Positions 25,790 through 34,572 of a stretch of DNA of 64,000 bases are shown here, in pieces. How positions within the stretch are numbered: position 1 is the stretch's first letter; every line of letters begins with the position of its first letter. A program made the translations under genes and the position numbers. The DNA is taken from assembly GCA_029202525.1 (NCBI GenBank), contig CP119325.1:3632001-3696000 (forward strand), written 5' to 3'. The notes below the pieces were generated by a model. It saw only the letters and a list, made by a program, of their open reading frames with translations, made no database searches and was not told where the DNA came from. The stretch is from Candidatus Pseudomonas phytovorans. Its GTDB lineage: Bacteria > Pseudomonadota > Gammaproteobacteria > Pseudomonadales > Pseudomonadaceae.

Positions 25790-26701
25790 ATGGAACCCAA
25801 CCGCTTCGGCGACATCACCGCCTTCGTCAGCGCGGCCAAGGCTGGCAGTTTTACCGCCGCAGCCGCCAGCCTGGGCCTGACGCGCTCGGCAGTGGGCAAG
25901 AGCATTGCCCGGCTGGAAGCGCGCATGGCTGTGCGCCTGCTCAACCGCACCACACGAAAGCTGAGCCTGACCGACGAAGGCCTGGTCGCCTATGAGCGCT
26001 GGCGGCAGATTCTGGATGATCTGGACGAGGTTGAAAGCACAATGGCCCTGCGCCGGGGCAAGCCCACCGGCACCTTGCGCCTGACTGCGCCGCTGTCGTT
26101 TGGCCAGCGCCATGTGCTGCCGATACTGGACCAGTACCTCAAGCAGTGGCCTGAGCTGCGCGCAGACATCCGCTTCACCGACCGCTTCGTCGACCTGGTC
26201 GAGGAGGGTGTGGACGTCGCGGTGCGTATTGGCGCGCCCAAGGAAGACTCACAGCTGTTGACCCGCACAGTGGCCTGGCAGCAGTTTGTCACCTGCGCCT
26301 CGCCCGCGTACCTCGACGTGCGGGGTATTCCGCTGGTGCCTGCCGACCTTTATGGCCACGACAAGATCGCCTTTCTCGCGGGCGAGAAAGCCATGCCCTG
26401 GCGTTTTAACACGCAGGCGGGGCTGCACCTGTGCGAAGACCCTGGTCGGTTGAACATTGACAGCTCCGAGGCGATGCTCGACGGCGCCCGGGCCGGTTTC
26501 GGACTGATTCACCTACCCACCTACATCACCGGAGACGACCTGCGCAGCGGCACCCTGGTGGAGGTACTGCACGCTTACCGGCCACCAGCGGACCCGATTC
26601 GCATCGTGTATCCGAGCAAGCGCCACCTGTCCCCTCGGGTACGAGGTTTCATTGACTTGTTGGTGGCCAGCTGGGAGCCGGGCGTGCCTTGGGAGTACTG
26701 A
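25790..26701 (+). CDS. LysR-family transcriptional regulator
   Basis: This 303-residue regulator has an N-terminal winged helix-turn-helix (residues 6-65: FVSAAKAGSFTAAAASLGLT followed by RSAVGKSIARLEARM) and a C-terminal periplasmic-binding-protein-like effector domain (about 90-295). The C-terminal part is like the CrgA/AaeR subgroup (LRLTAPLSFGQRHVLPIL, DLVEEGVDVAVRIG). It stands alone: the neighbours are a REP pair and a cold-shock gene, so no target is evident. Confidence 0.88.
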   Translation: MEPNRFGDITAFVSAAKAGSFTAAAASLGLTRSAVGKSIARLEARMAVRLLNRTTRKLSLTDEGLVAYERWRQILDDLDEVESTMALRRGKPTGTLRLTAPLSFGQRHVLPILDQYLKQWPELRADIRFTDRFVDLVEEGVDVAVRIGAPKEDSQLLTRTVAWQQFVTCASPAYLDVRGIPLVPADLYGHDKIAFLAGEKAMPWRFNTQAGLHLCEDPGRLNIDSSEAMLDGARAGFGLIHLPTYITGDDLRSGTLVEVLHAYRPPADPIRIVYPSKRHLSPRVRGFIDLLVASWEPGVPWEY

Positions 26702-26880
26702 TTGGTGAATACCAGATCCTTATTTATGCCCCCTAAGCCGGTTTTTTTTGCGTGCTGATAGAAGTGTCAGTGGCTAGTTGGCTTTAGATCGCCCAAGATG
26801 CATTGTGAAGAGGCCAGCCGAACGAACGGCGGCTTTATTGTCCACGCAAGCGCAACCATGAGCATTCGAGGGTTTTGAGT

Positions 26881-27093
26881 ATGTCCAACAGACAAACAGG
26901 TACGGTCAAGTGGTTCAACGATGAGAAGGGGTTCGGCTTCATCACCCCCGATGGCGGTGGCGACGACCTTTTCGTGCACTTCAAAGCCATTGAATCGGAC
27001 GGCTTCAAGTCGCTGAAAGAAGGCCAGAAAGTGTCTTTCGTTGCTGAGAAGGGACAGAAGGGCATGCAGGCTGCGCAAGTGCGCGCCGAGTAA
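26881..27093 (+). CDS. Cold-shock domain protein (CspA family)
   Basis: This 70-residue single cold-shock domain has both nucleic-acid binding motifs: RNP1 as KGFGFITP and RNP2 as DLFVHF, after VKWFNDE. It probably acts as an RNA chaperone that melts secondary structure. The ATG is chosen with GAGGG about ten bases upstream; a TTG two codons earlier is open. The 179-base leader after the LysR stop includes a run of eight T at 26742-26749 and could hold a long 5' UTR like those of other csp genes, but I see no confirmed thermosensor. A strong terminator follows. Confidence 0.94.
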   Translation: MSNRQTGTVKWFNDEKGFGFITPDGGGDDLFVHFKAIESDGFKSLKEGQKVSFVAEKGQKGMQAAQVRAE

Positions 27094-27140
27094 GTTGCAT
27101 GAGTGACGGGCATGCCACGGCGTGCCAGTTCACTGGAGAA

Positions 27141-27170
27141 CGGAGCCCCTGAAGGGCTCCGTTTTTTTTT
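27141..27170 (+). terminator. Rho-independent terminator after the cold-shock gene
   Basis: Inverted repeat CGGAGCCCCT / GAAGGGCTCCG directly followed by a run of nine T. It overlaps the last bases of the convergent reductase gene at 27169. Confidence 0.92.
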
Positions 27171-28293
27171 ACAGTTCAAGCGGGTTGGAAGCGCCCAGAG
27201 GGCGGTCCAGAAGCGGATAGTCTGTGTAGCCTTCAGGCCCATTGGCGTAATCGAACTGTGCCCGATGTTCGTTCAGAGGTGCCTGCACCCGCAGCCGCTG
27301 TACAAGGTCCGGGTTGGCAATGTAGCTGCGCCCGAACGCGACGGCATCAATCAGACCACGCTCGATCAAGTCTTCGCCTTTCTCGGCGGTATAGGCACCA
27401 GCAGCAATGATCACCCCAGGGTAGGCAGCGCGGATTGCCTGGCGGAATTCGTCACGCAGTGGCTTGCCACCGGCCCAGTCCGGCTCGGACAGGTGCAGGT
27501 AGGCGAGGTTGCGCTTGGCCAGCTCGCGGATCAGGTGAAGGCCTGCGGCCTCTTGGTCTTCGCCATTGTCCACACCATTGAACCCACCCAGCGGGAACAC
27601 GCGGATACCCACACGCTCGGCACTCCAGTTGGCGATCGCCGCGTCCACCGCTTCAAGCACGATGCGCGCCCTGTTTTCGACGCTGCCGCCGTAGCGGTCC
27701 TCGCGCTGGTTAGCACTCGGGGTAAGGAACTGGTGCAGCAGATAGCCGTGGGCAGCGTGCAGTTCGACGAAGTCGAAGCCGGCTTCGCGTGCGTTGACCG
27801 CGGCCTGGCCGAAGTCGGCGACGATGCCTGCGATTTCGTTCTCGCTCAAGGCACGCGGGGCGGAGGTGTCGGCACGTAGCAGGTTGCCTTGCTCGTCACG
27901 CAGGGTGGTACGGGCGCCGGCCGGCAGCGCGGAGGGCGCCACGGGTGCTTCGCCGCCGGGTTGCAACGAGGTGTGTGACACCCGCCCGGTGTGCCATACC
28001 TGTACGGCGCTGTGGCCACCTTCGGCGTGAATGCCTTCGTTGATGAGCTTCCAGGCAGCGATCTGCTCGGTGCTATGAATGCCGGGCGAGCCGGAGTAGC
28101 CCTTGGCCTGGAAGGAGATCTGGGTGGCTTCGGTGATGATCAGCCCGGCGCTGGCACGCTGGCGGTAATACTCGGCCATCATGGCGGTCGGCACATCGCC
28201 CGGCTCGAGGCTGCGCAGGCGGGTGAGGGGTGCCATGAACACACGGTTGGGCAGGGTAAGCGGACCGATTTGCAAGGGTTGGAAGAGTTTCAT
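27169..28293 (-). CDS. Old-yellow-enzyme family alkene/xenobiotic reductase
   Basis: This FMN-dependent TIM-barrel enzyme of 374 residues reduces activated C=C bonds or nitro groups with NAD(P)H. It begins MKLFQPLQIGPLTLPNR and shows MAPLTRLRS, the ligand pair in ELHAAHGYLLHQFL, FLTPSANQREDRYGGSVENR and a C-terminal FGRSYIANPDLVQR. This is the pattern of NemA, XenB-like and pentaerythritol tetranitrate reductases. The start is the ATG at 28293; 30 further codons are open upstream without support. The natural substrate cannot be read from sequence. Confidence 0.92.
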   Translation of the reverse strand: MKLFQPLQIGPLTLPNRVFMAPLTRLRSLEPGDVPTAMMAEYYRQRASAGLIITEATQISFQAKGYSGSPGIHSTEQIAAWKLINEGIHAEGGHSAVQVWHTGRVSHTSLQPGGEAPVAPSALPAGARTTLRDEQGNLLRADTSAPRALSENEIAGIVADFGQAAVNAREAGFDFVELHAAHGYLLHQFLTPSANQREDRYGGSVENRARIVLEAVDAAIANWSAERVGIRVFPLGGFNGVDNGEDQEAAGLHLIRELAKRNLAYLHLSEPDWAGGKPLRDEFRQAIRAAYPGVIIAAGAYTAEKGEDLIERGLIDAVAFGRSYIANPDLVQRLRVQAPLNEHRAQFDYANGPEGYTDYPLLDRPLGASNPLEL

Positions 28294-28415
28294 TGCAGCT
28301 CCAGAGGTGAAAACCAATGGTGCGCACGATACCGAGATGATTGGGGAAAGGGGGGACCGGGAGCCCGGCGTTGAGCTCCCCAATGGCTAATCCTGAATGT
28401 CTGCTCTGCCTGTCC

Positions 28416-28511
28416 CGGCCTCTTCGCGGGTAAACCCGCTCCCACAGGATGATTACAGTTCTGAACAGTGTGGGCCACCTGTGGGAGCGGGTTTACCCGC
28501 GAAGAGGCCGG
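28416..28511. repeat. REP pair (REPIN)
   Basis: Facing units GGCCTCTTCGCGGGTAAACC and GGTTTACCCGCGAAGAGGCC are separated by about 40 bases, between two minus-strand genes. Confidence 0.87.
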
Positions 28512-28524
28512 TACAGGAAGCCGA

Positions 28525-29535
28525 TCAGCTACGGGCCAACCGTCCGCTCACATAATGCGCCACATCGTTGAACCCTGGCGTTGACGCGTGCCCCGGCGTC
28601 ACCAGCGAATCGATGAACGCTTCATCCTCTGCAGTGATCTTCACTGCCAGGGCACCGCCATAGGTATCCCACTGCTCTTCAGTCCTGGGCCCGACAATCG
28701 CCGAACTCACGCATTGGTTGTTCAGCACCCAGGCAATGGCGAACTCGACAATTCCCACGCCCTTGGCTTCAACATAAGCCTGGATCTGTCGGGCGATGGT
28801 CAGCGACTCCTGGCGCCACTCCACCTCCATGATGCGCTTGTCCTGGCGCCCGGCGCGGCTGCCGGCATCGGGCACGGCACCCGGTGCATACTTGCCGCTG
28901 AGTACGCCCCGGGCCAATGGGCTGAATGGCACAACCCCCAGCCCGTGTGCGGCGGCTGCACTGAGCTGCTCCGGCTCGGCCTGGCGATTGACGATGTTGT
29001 ACAGCGGCTGGCTGACCACTGGCTTGGGCACGCCGAGCCGCTCGGCAATGTAGCAGACCTCGGCAATGCGCCAGCCACGGAAGTTGGACACGCCCCAGTA
29101 GCGAATTTTGCCCTGACGCAGCAGGTCGCCGATGGCCTGTACGGTCTCTTCCAGCGGCACCTTGTGGTCTTCCCGGTGCAGGTAGTAGATATCCAGATAA
29201 TCCATACCCATGCGGGTCAGTGTGGCTTCCAGCGCGTTGAAAATGTGCTTGCGCGACAGCCCGCTGCGATTTGGCAGGCCATCGGCCGGGCCGAAGCCTA
29301 CCTTGCTGGCAACGATCCAGTCCTGACGATGGCGCGCCACGGCTTCACCGACGATTTCTTCCGAGCGCCCAGCATTGTAAACGTCGGCAGTGTCGATGAA
29401 GTTGATGCCCTGGTCCCAGGCCTTGTCGATGATACGCAGGGCGTCCTCGGTACTGGTCTGCTCGCCGAACATCATGCTGCCCAGGGTAAGGGCGGAAACC
29501 TGCAGGCCACTGTGGCCGAGGGGGCGGTAGATCAT
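28525..29535 (-). CDS. Aldo/keto reductase
   Basis: This 336-residue TIM-barrel oxidoreductase is NADPH-dependent by family. Catalytic tetrad positions are recognisable: the Asp and Tyr in FIDTADVYNAGRSEE, a Lys in IVASKVGFG and a His in YYLHREDHKVP. The C-terminal part has SAIVGPRTEEQ, the cofactor-binding segment. It resembles the general YajO/Tas-type bacterial group, whose substrates vary. The start is the ATG in MIYRPLGHSGLQVS with AAGGA upstream. It is divergent from the RHS gene. Confidence 0.9.
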   Translation of the reverse strand: MIYRPLGHSGLQVSALTLGSMMFGEQTSTEDALRIIDKAWDQGINFIDTADVYNAGRSEEIVGEAVARHRQDWIVASKVGFGPADGLPNRSGLSRKHIFNALEATLTRMGMDYLDIYYLHREDHKVPLEETVQAIGDLLRQGKIRYWGVSNFRGWRIAEVCYIAERLGVPKPVVSQPLYNIVNRQAEPEQLSAAAAHGLGVVPFSPLARGVLSGKYAPGAVPDAGSRAGRQDKRIMEVEWRQESLTIARQIQAYVEAKGVGIVEFAIAWVLNNQCVSSAIVGPRTEEQWDTYGGALAVKITAEDEAFIDSLVTPGHASTPGFNDVAHYVSGRLARS

Positions 29536-29729
29536 GCGCGTGGGTCCTTTTGCGGTCGGCTGATCCACCTGTTTTACACACAACCGGGGCACTTTGAAAG
29601 GCAGCCTGATGATAACCGCAGCGCTGCTCGGACTGCGCCTTGGTGTACCCGCACCCTGTGAAATCTGCGAGTTCCATTCATGCAATCACCTGGTTAGTTT
29701 CAAGCGAGGTTCATAGCGAGGAAAGCAAA

Positions 29730-30488
29730 GTGACCACATCCAGTTCAAACAACCTCTGCAGCTGTCCCAAAGGCCTGTTGGCTACCTATACGGCTTATGG
29801 AATGAACGCATGCAGTTCAGGATGCAACGTTCTAGGGTACAACGGGCAGCCTCTGGACCCATGGGTGGAAGGTTATCACCTGGGGCAAGGAAGGCGTCTC
29901 TATAGTCCGGCGCGCGGCACCTTCTGCAGCCCGGATCCGTTGAGCCCATTTGGCAAAGGTGGAGTCAATGCATATGCGTACTGTGGAGGCGACCCCGTCA
30001 ATTTCACAGACCCTACCGGGCTTTTCCGCAGATGGGGCCACATGCGCCCGCCGGCTTACAGCCCTAAACGTCGAGCTTCCGGCCCCCTGAAGGCGACGCC
30101 TGTCCGAATATCTCGCAAACGTCGCGATAGCCTTCCCAGTAACTGGAAAGACAATGAGGAACTACCCGGTTTTACTGAAGCCTCGCGGCATATCGATCAG
30201 CGCCAGCTTGACGCGGTGCGGTACAACCCTGCAACACAGCGTGACAAGGTTATACCGACATACAAACAGAGCAAAGATCCAAGGGGATTGGCAGCTCAAA
30301 CATTTGCAGATGACCATTTCGGAAGAAGTGCTGAAACGAGTGGAATCCCGGCATTCCTGAACATTGCACGGCGTCAGCCTTCAACGCTCAAACGATGGTC
30401 GGTTCGCGTTGCAGCAGGGGTTATTGGGGTAGGCTTGGTAGTCGGGCCCATACTCGCCAGCCAAATCCGTGGAGGTGGTCAAGCGTGA
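29730..30488 (+). CDS. Small RHS-core protein with C-terminal membrane helix
   Basis: This 252-residue gene has an RHS-associated core segment (about residues 40-98: YNGQPLDPW, GYHLGQGRRLYSPARG, SPDPLSPFGKGGVNAYAYC, DPVNFTDPTG) directly after a short Cys-rich N-terminus. No YD-repeat barrel precedes it. The part after PTG is variable: a basic linker of about 120 residues and one hydrophobic helix near the C-terminus (VAAGVIGVGLVVGPILASQI). The start is GTG, preceded by GAGGAAA six bases upstream. Codon use and base composition are more A+T rich than neighbours, suggesting transfer. It could be a remnant or a short effector of an RHS toxin; no immunity-like gene lies downstream on the same strand. 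Confidence 0.75.
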   Translation: MTTSSSNNLCSCPKGLLATYTAYGMNACSSGCNVLGYNGQPLDPWVEGYHLGQGRRLYSPARGTFCSPDPLSPFGKGGVNAYAYCGGDPVNFTDPTGLFRRWGHMRPPAYSPKRRASGPLKATPVRISRKRRDSLPSNWKDNEELPGFTEASRHIDQRQLDAVRYNPATQRDKVIPTYKQSKDPRGLAAQTFADDHFGRSAETSGIPAFLNIARRQPSTLKRWSVRVAAGVIGVGLVVGPILASQIRGGGQA

Positions 30489-30494
30489 AAGAAC

Positions 30495-30513
30495 AAGGGC
30501 CGCAATGGCCCTT
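30495..30513. terminator. Hairpin between convergent RHS-core gene and MFS gene
   Basis: Inverted repeat AAGGGCC / GGCCCTT with a 5-base loop. On the minus strand it is followed by TTGTTCTTT, so it may terminate the MFS gene; on the plus strand it is followed by GAGTTTA. Confidence 0.6.
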
Positions 30514-30520
30514 GAGTTTA

Positions 30521-31852
30521 TCAATCGGCGGAGCGAGCAACGCTCATTGCATTCGCCCGCGTTACGCGCAGGGCCACCAGGCTTCCGACAACGATCAGCG
30601 CCGCCAGCGAATACAACGCCGCGTCAGTCGAACCGGTCTGGTCCTTGATGAACCCCACCAGGTACGGGCTGAGGAAGCCGGCCATCTGGCCAACCGAGTT
30701 GATGATTGCCAGGCCCGCCACAGCGGTACCGGCGCTGAGCAACGCGGTGGGCATTGGCCAGAACATCGGCAAGCCGGTGAGGGCGCCCATGGTGGCGATC
30801 GACAGGCCGAGAATGGCAATGGCCGGGTTGCCGGCAAAGTTCACCGCAATCAGCAGGCCGACGGCGCCCATCAGCATCGGCACTACAAGGTGCCAGCGGC
30901 GCTCGTTACGCAGGTCCGCCGAACGCCCGCAAAGGATCATGAACACACCAGCCAACAGGTACGGGATGGCGCTGAGCCAACCGATCAGCAGCGGGTTGTC
31001 GAAGCCCATGCTCTTGATGATCGATGGCAGCCAGAAGTTGATCGCGTACACGCCACTCTGGATGCAGAAGTAGACGAAACCGAAGGTCCAGATCAGCGGG
31101 TTGGTCAATACGGCGAGTACACCATCGCCGGTGGTGGTGGGCTTGCTCGCAGCGTCGGCCTCCAGATCGGCGGCGATCAACTGGCGTTCACCCGGGTTCA
31201 GCCATGCAGCTTTCTGGTAGCCGTCGCTGAGCAGGAACACCGCCAGCACACCCAGGGCAACGGTGGGCAGGCCCTGGATCAGGAACATCCATTGCCAACC
31301 CGCCAGTCCATGCTGGCCGGCGGCGAAGTGCTGGAGGATCCAGCCGGAAAACGGCCCGCCGAGCAGGCCCGACACCGGGATCGCCGACATGAACAGGGCC
31401 ATGATGCGCCCGCGACGGGCGGCCGGGAACCAGCGCGAAAGGTACAGCACCACGCCTGGGAAGAAGCCGGCTTCGGCAGCGCCGGTGAGCAGGCGCAGGG
31501 CGTAGAATTCGGTGGGGGTGGTGACGAACAGCAGGCAGGTGGACAAGCTGCCCCAGGCAATCATCATCAGCGCAATCCAGCGCCGTGGGCCGAAGCGGTT
31601 GAGTGCCAGGTTGCTTGGCAGGCCGCAGAGCACGTAACCGATAAAGAAGATGCCGGCACCAAGGCCGTACACCGTTTCGCTGAATTTCAGGGCGTCGAGC
31701 ATCTGCAGCTTGGCAAAGCCGACGTTGACGCGGTCCAGGTAGTTGAACAGGTAGCAGATGAAAATGAACGGAATCAGCCGCAGGGTGATACGCCGGTACA
31801 GCGCATTGCGGGTGGTGTCCGTGCCTTGGTCAAGGGCGGGGCTGTGTGCCAT
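30521..31852 (-). CDS. MFS transporter, anion:cation symporter type (probable sugar-acid/glycerate permease)
   Basis: This is a 12-helix transporter of 443 residues from the ACS group (GudP, GarP, PhtI-like). It shows FNYLDRVNVGFAKLQM in helix 1, LNRFGPRRWI between helices 2 and 3, LRLLTGAAEAGFFPGVVLYL in helix 4 and WFPAARRGR after it. It is divergently arranged with a CdaR-type regulator and near a glycerate kinase, which suggests glycerate, glucarate or galactarate as substrate; this is inference from the neighbours. Confidence 0.9.
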   Translation of the reverse strand: MAHSPALDQGTDTTRNALYRRITLRLIPFIFICYLFNYLDRVNVGFAKLQMLDALKFSETVYGLGAGIFFIGYVLCGLPSNLALNRFGPRRWIALMMIAWGSLSTCLLFVTTPTEFYALRLLTGAAEAGFFPGVVLYLSRWFPAARRGRIMALFMSAIPVSGLLGGPFSGWILQHFAAGQHGLAGWQWMFLIQGLPTVALGVLAVFLLSDGYQKAAWLNPGERQLIAADLEADAASKPTTTGDGVLAVLTNPLIWTFGFVYFCIQSGVYAINFWLPSIIKSMGFDNPLLIGWLSAIPYLLAGVFMILCGRSADLRNERRWHLVVPMLMGAVGLLIAVNFAGNPAIAILGLSIATMGALTGLPMFWPMPTALLSAGTAVAGLAIINSVGQMAGFLSPYLVGFIKDQTGSTDAALYSLAALIVVGSLVALRVTRANAMSVARSAD

Positions 31853-31942
31853 GATCGGATTCTCTGTTGTTATGGTTTTTGCCGCGTCGCCTGTTCCGGC
31901 GCTCGCCCTGACGAGTCTCGGGGACTGCGGCTAGCCTGTCTT

Positions 31943-31956
31943 TGTGCTTTTGCACA
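31943..31956. promoter_or_regulatory. Candidate operator between MFS and CdaR-type genes
   Basis: Inverted repeat TGTGC-TTTT-GCACA lies roughly in the middle of the 163-base divergent region. It is a candidate binding site for the adjacent CdaR-type regulator; no direct consensus match was checked. Confidence 0.5.
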
Positions 31957-32015
31957 GCGCTTGGCCGTGGCTGCTGTGCCCTAGCCCAAAAGCCTAACAC
32001 CTAAAGGATCGCGCA

Positions 32016-33113
32016 ATGTTCGAACTCGACCACGACCTGGCACAGGATATCGTTGACCGGGCAATGGCTATTCTGCCGTGCAACGTCAACGTCATGGACA
32101 GCCAGGGGTTGATCCTGGGCAGTGGCGAGCCGGAGCGCATCAACACCCGCCATGAAGGCGCGCAACTGGTACTGGCCAACGGCCGGATCGTCGAGCTGGA
32201 CGTGGACGCGGCCAAATGCCTTAAAGGCGTGCAGCCCGGGGTAAATTTGCCCCTGATGCTCGATGGCAGGCTGATGGGTGTACTGGGCCTGACCGGTGAC
32301 CCGCAGCAGGTGCGCACCTATGGCGAACTGGTACGCATGACTGCCGAGATGCTGTTGGCCCAGCGCCATTTACAGGCCGACCAGCAATGGCGACGGCAGC
32401 GCTGTGATGATTTGCTGGCGCTGTTGCTGGGTGGCAGCGGTGATTCACCCCGGCTGCTCGACGAGGCCCGGCAACTGGGGCTGAAACCGCAGCTGCCGCG
32501 AGTACCCTGCCTGTTCGAGCTGGCCTCCGGGCCACCCGCCGAGGCGCTGTCGGCATGGTTGTCGAGCCGGTACCCGGACAGCTGGTGCGTCAGCCCGGCT
32601 CGCCAGTCATTGCTGTGGTGCCGGCCGGCCAGCGTTGCACTGGACGAGCCGCGCCTGCTGGAGCGCCTGCAACGCCACGGCTGGGACGTGGAGCGGCTGG
32701 CCCTGGGCAGTGCCGCGCAAAGTCTGGAGCAGTTACGCCGGGGTTACCGTCGGGTACGCGATTTGCTGGCCTATGGCCGCGAGGTATTGCCCAGTGAGCG
32801 CCTGCTCAGCCTGCAGCGCTACCGGTTGCCGGCGCTGCTGTGGCGCCACCGCAACGATGACGCGCTGGATGAGCTGCTGGAGCCGTTGCAGCGCATCCGC
32901 GCCAGGGACAACAGCGGCCAGTTGCTCACCACCCTGCGTGCCTGGTGTGCCCATGACGGCCAGAGCCAGGCATGCGCTGATGCCCTGGGTATCCATCGCA
33001 ACAGCCTGCGCTACCGGCTGGAGCGGATTGCGGAACTGGGGGAGGTCGACCCGCTACGGATGGAAGGTATGCTGAGCTTGTACCTGGGGTTGCAGCTACT
33101 TCCAGCAGATTGA
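32016..33113 (+). CDS. cdaR: CdaR-type sugar-diacid/glycerate regulator
   Basis: This 365-residue protein has an N-terminal diacid-recognition domain (about residues 5-135: FELDHDLAQDIVDRAMAIL, VMDSQGLILGSGEPERIN) and a C-terminal PucR-type helix-turn-helix (about 300-360: CADALGIHRNSLRYRLERI). This matches CdaR/SdaR regulators, which in E. coli respond to glucarate, galactarate or glycerate and activate uptake and glycerate kinase genes. The ATG is preceded by TAAAGGA. It is divergent from the permease and upstream of glycerate kinase, fitting a three-gene sugar-acid unit. Confidence 0.88.
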   Translation: MFELDHDLAQDIVDRAMAILPCNVNVMDSQGLILGSGEPERINTRHEGAQLVLANGRIVELDVDAAKCLKGVQPGVNLPLMLDGRLMGVLGLTGDPQQVRTYGELVRMTAEMLLAQRHLQADQQWRRQRCDDLLALLLGGSGDSPRLLDEARQLGLKPQLPRVPCLFELASGPPAEALSAWLSSRYPDSWCVSPARQSLLWCRPASVALDEPRLLERLQRHGWDVERLALGSAAQSLEQLRRGYRRVRDLLAYGREVLPSERLLSLQRYRLPALLWRHRNDDALDELLEPLQRIRARDNSGQLLTTLRAWCAHDGQSQACADALGIHRNSLRYRLERIAELGEVDPLRMEGMLSLYLGLQLLPAD

Positions 33114-33130
33114 AGCCTGTCGCGGTAATT

Positions 33131-33244
33131 GTAGGAGCGGCCTTGTGTCGCGATCGGGCCGCAGAGCGGCCCCATTCCCGGCATCAAGGCAAATACTGCC
33201 GGGGCCGCTTTGCGGCCCGATCGCGACACAAGGCCGCTCCTACA
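33131..33244. repeat. Second REP-like family, inverted pair
   Basis: A unit GTAGGAGCGGCCTTGTGTCG (33131-33150 and following, with the internal palindrome CGATCGGGCCGCAGAGCGGCC) faces its inverse ending CGACACAAGGCCGCTCCTAC (33225-33244). It differs from the common REP in this window (AGGAGCGGCCTTG instead of GGGAGCGGGC) and has longer arms. Confidence 0.8.
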
Positions 33245-33367
33245 GACGATCGCATCTGTCTACGAAGGCATGTGCCCAAACAACCCGCCTGGCGTTTTGT
33301 GCATTTGACCGAGGCCGTCATGGCGAACAACTGTCAGCATGCCGCTCATCAGGACAGGAGAATCCCC

Positions 33368-34507
33368 ATGAAGATCGTCATTGCCCCCGACTCGTTCAAG
33401 GACAGCCTCGACGCTGCCGGTGTCGCTCGCGCTATTGCTGCGGGCCTGGGCGAGGCGTGGCCTGAAGCGGAACTGGTCGAGTGCCCGATGGCCGACGGTG
33501 GCGAAGGCACCATGGACGCAATCCTGGCCGCCAGCCACGGCGAACTGCGCCGCCAGACCGTGCGTGGGCCGCTGGGGCAAAGCGTGGAGGCAGGCTGGGG
33601 CTGGTTGCCGCAGAGCCGCACGGCAATTATCGAAATGGCTCAGGCCAGTGGCCTGCAACTCGTACCGACCGGCCAACGCGATGCTTGCAGTAGCAGCACC
33701 TGGGGCACTGGCGAACTGGTAGCTGCAGCCCTGGCCGCCGGTGCGCAGAGGGTGGTGCTGGCCATCGGCGGCAGCGCCACCAATGATGCAGGCAGCGGCA
33801 TGTTGCGGGCGTTGGGCCTGCGCCTGCTGAATGCCGACGGGCAGCCGCTTGAAGAGGGCGGCCTTGCCTTGGCCAGGCTGGCGCGCATCGACGCCAGCGA
33901 CCTCGACCCGCGCTTGGCCGAGGTGCAGTTCGAAGTGGCTGCGGACGTAGACAACCCGCTGTGCGGCGCCAACGGTGCGTCGGCGATCTTCGGCCCGCAG
34001 AAGGGTGCCAACCCTCAGCAAGTGCAGGCGCTGGACCAGGCGCTGGGCCATTTTGCTGACCATTGTGCACAGCTACTGGGTGCGGATGTGCGCGACTATC
34101 CAGGTTGTGGCGCAGCCGGTGGCATGGGCTTCGCCGCCCGCGCTTTCATGGGCGCACAGTTCCGCCCAGGGGTGGAGGTGGTGGCCGAGTTGGCTGGCCT
34201 CGACGCCCTGGTGCAAGGGGCGGATCTGGTGATCACCGGCGAAGGCCGTTTCGATGCACAGACATTGCGCGGCAAGACGCCGATGGGGGTGGCCCGGGTA
34301 GCCAAGCGTCATGGCGTGCCAGTGGTGGTGCTGGCCGGGACCTTGGGTGAGGGCTACCAACAGTTGTATTCTCATGGGGTCGATGCGGCCTTTGCCTTGG
34401 CCAGCGGGCCGATGAGCCTGGAGCAGGCATGTACCAATGCTGCCCAGCTGCTACAGGCGCGGGCTTGCGACATTGGTCGCCTGTGGCGCTGCGGACAGCG
34501 AACCTGA
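33368..34507 (+). CDS. Glycerate kinase
   Basis: This 379-residue enzyme is of the GarK/GlxK family and phosphorylates D-glycerate with ATP to 2- or 3-phosphoglycerate. Family strings are MKIVIAPDSFKDSLDA at the start, CPMADGGEGTMDAIL, DACSSSTWGTGEL, GGSATNDAGSGMLRALG, NPLCGANGASAIFGPQKGA and GEGRFDAQTLRGKTP. The start ATG follows CAGGAG. Codons upstream in the same frame run through the repeat and are not coding. It lies 254 bases after the CdaR-type gene on the same strand and should be its target. Confidence 0.93.
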   Translation: MKIVIAPDSFKDSLDAAGVARAIAAGLGEAWPEAELVECPMADGGEGTMDAILAASHGELRRQTVRGPLGQSVEAGWGWLPQSRTAIIEMAQASGLQLVPTGQRDACSSSTWGTGELVAAALAAGAQRVVLAIGGSATNDAGSGMLRALGLRLLNADGQPLEEGGLALARLARIDASDLDPRLAEVQFEVAADVDNPLCGANGASAIFGPQKGANPQQVQALDQALGHFADHCAQLLGADVRDYPGCGAAGGMGFAARAFMGAQFRPGVEVVAELAGLDALVQGADLVITGEGRFDAQTLRGKTPMGVARVAKRHGVPVVVLAGTLGEGYQQLYSHGVDAAFALASGPMSLEQACTNAAQLLQARACDIGRLWRCGQRT

Positions 34508-34572
34508 TCTACGGCGCAGAGCCTGTGCTGAAACCGGCCACCCGGAAACGGGCGGCGTTGTCCGGCACACCT

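Noticed and set aside
26735..26755. Terminator at the run of T before the cold-shock gene
   Set aside because: There is a run of eight T but no convincing stem before it.
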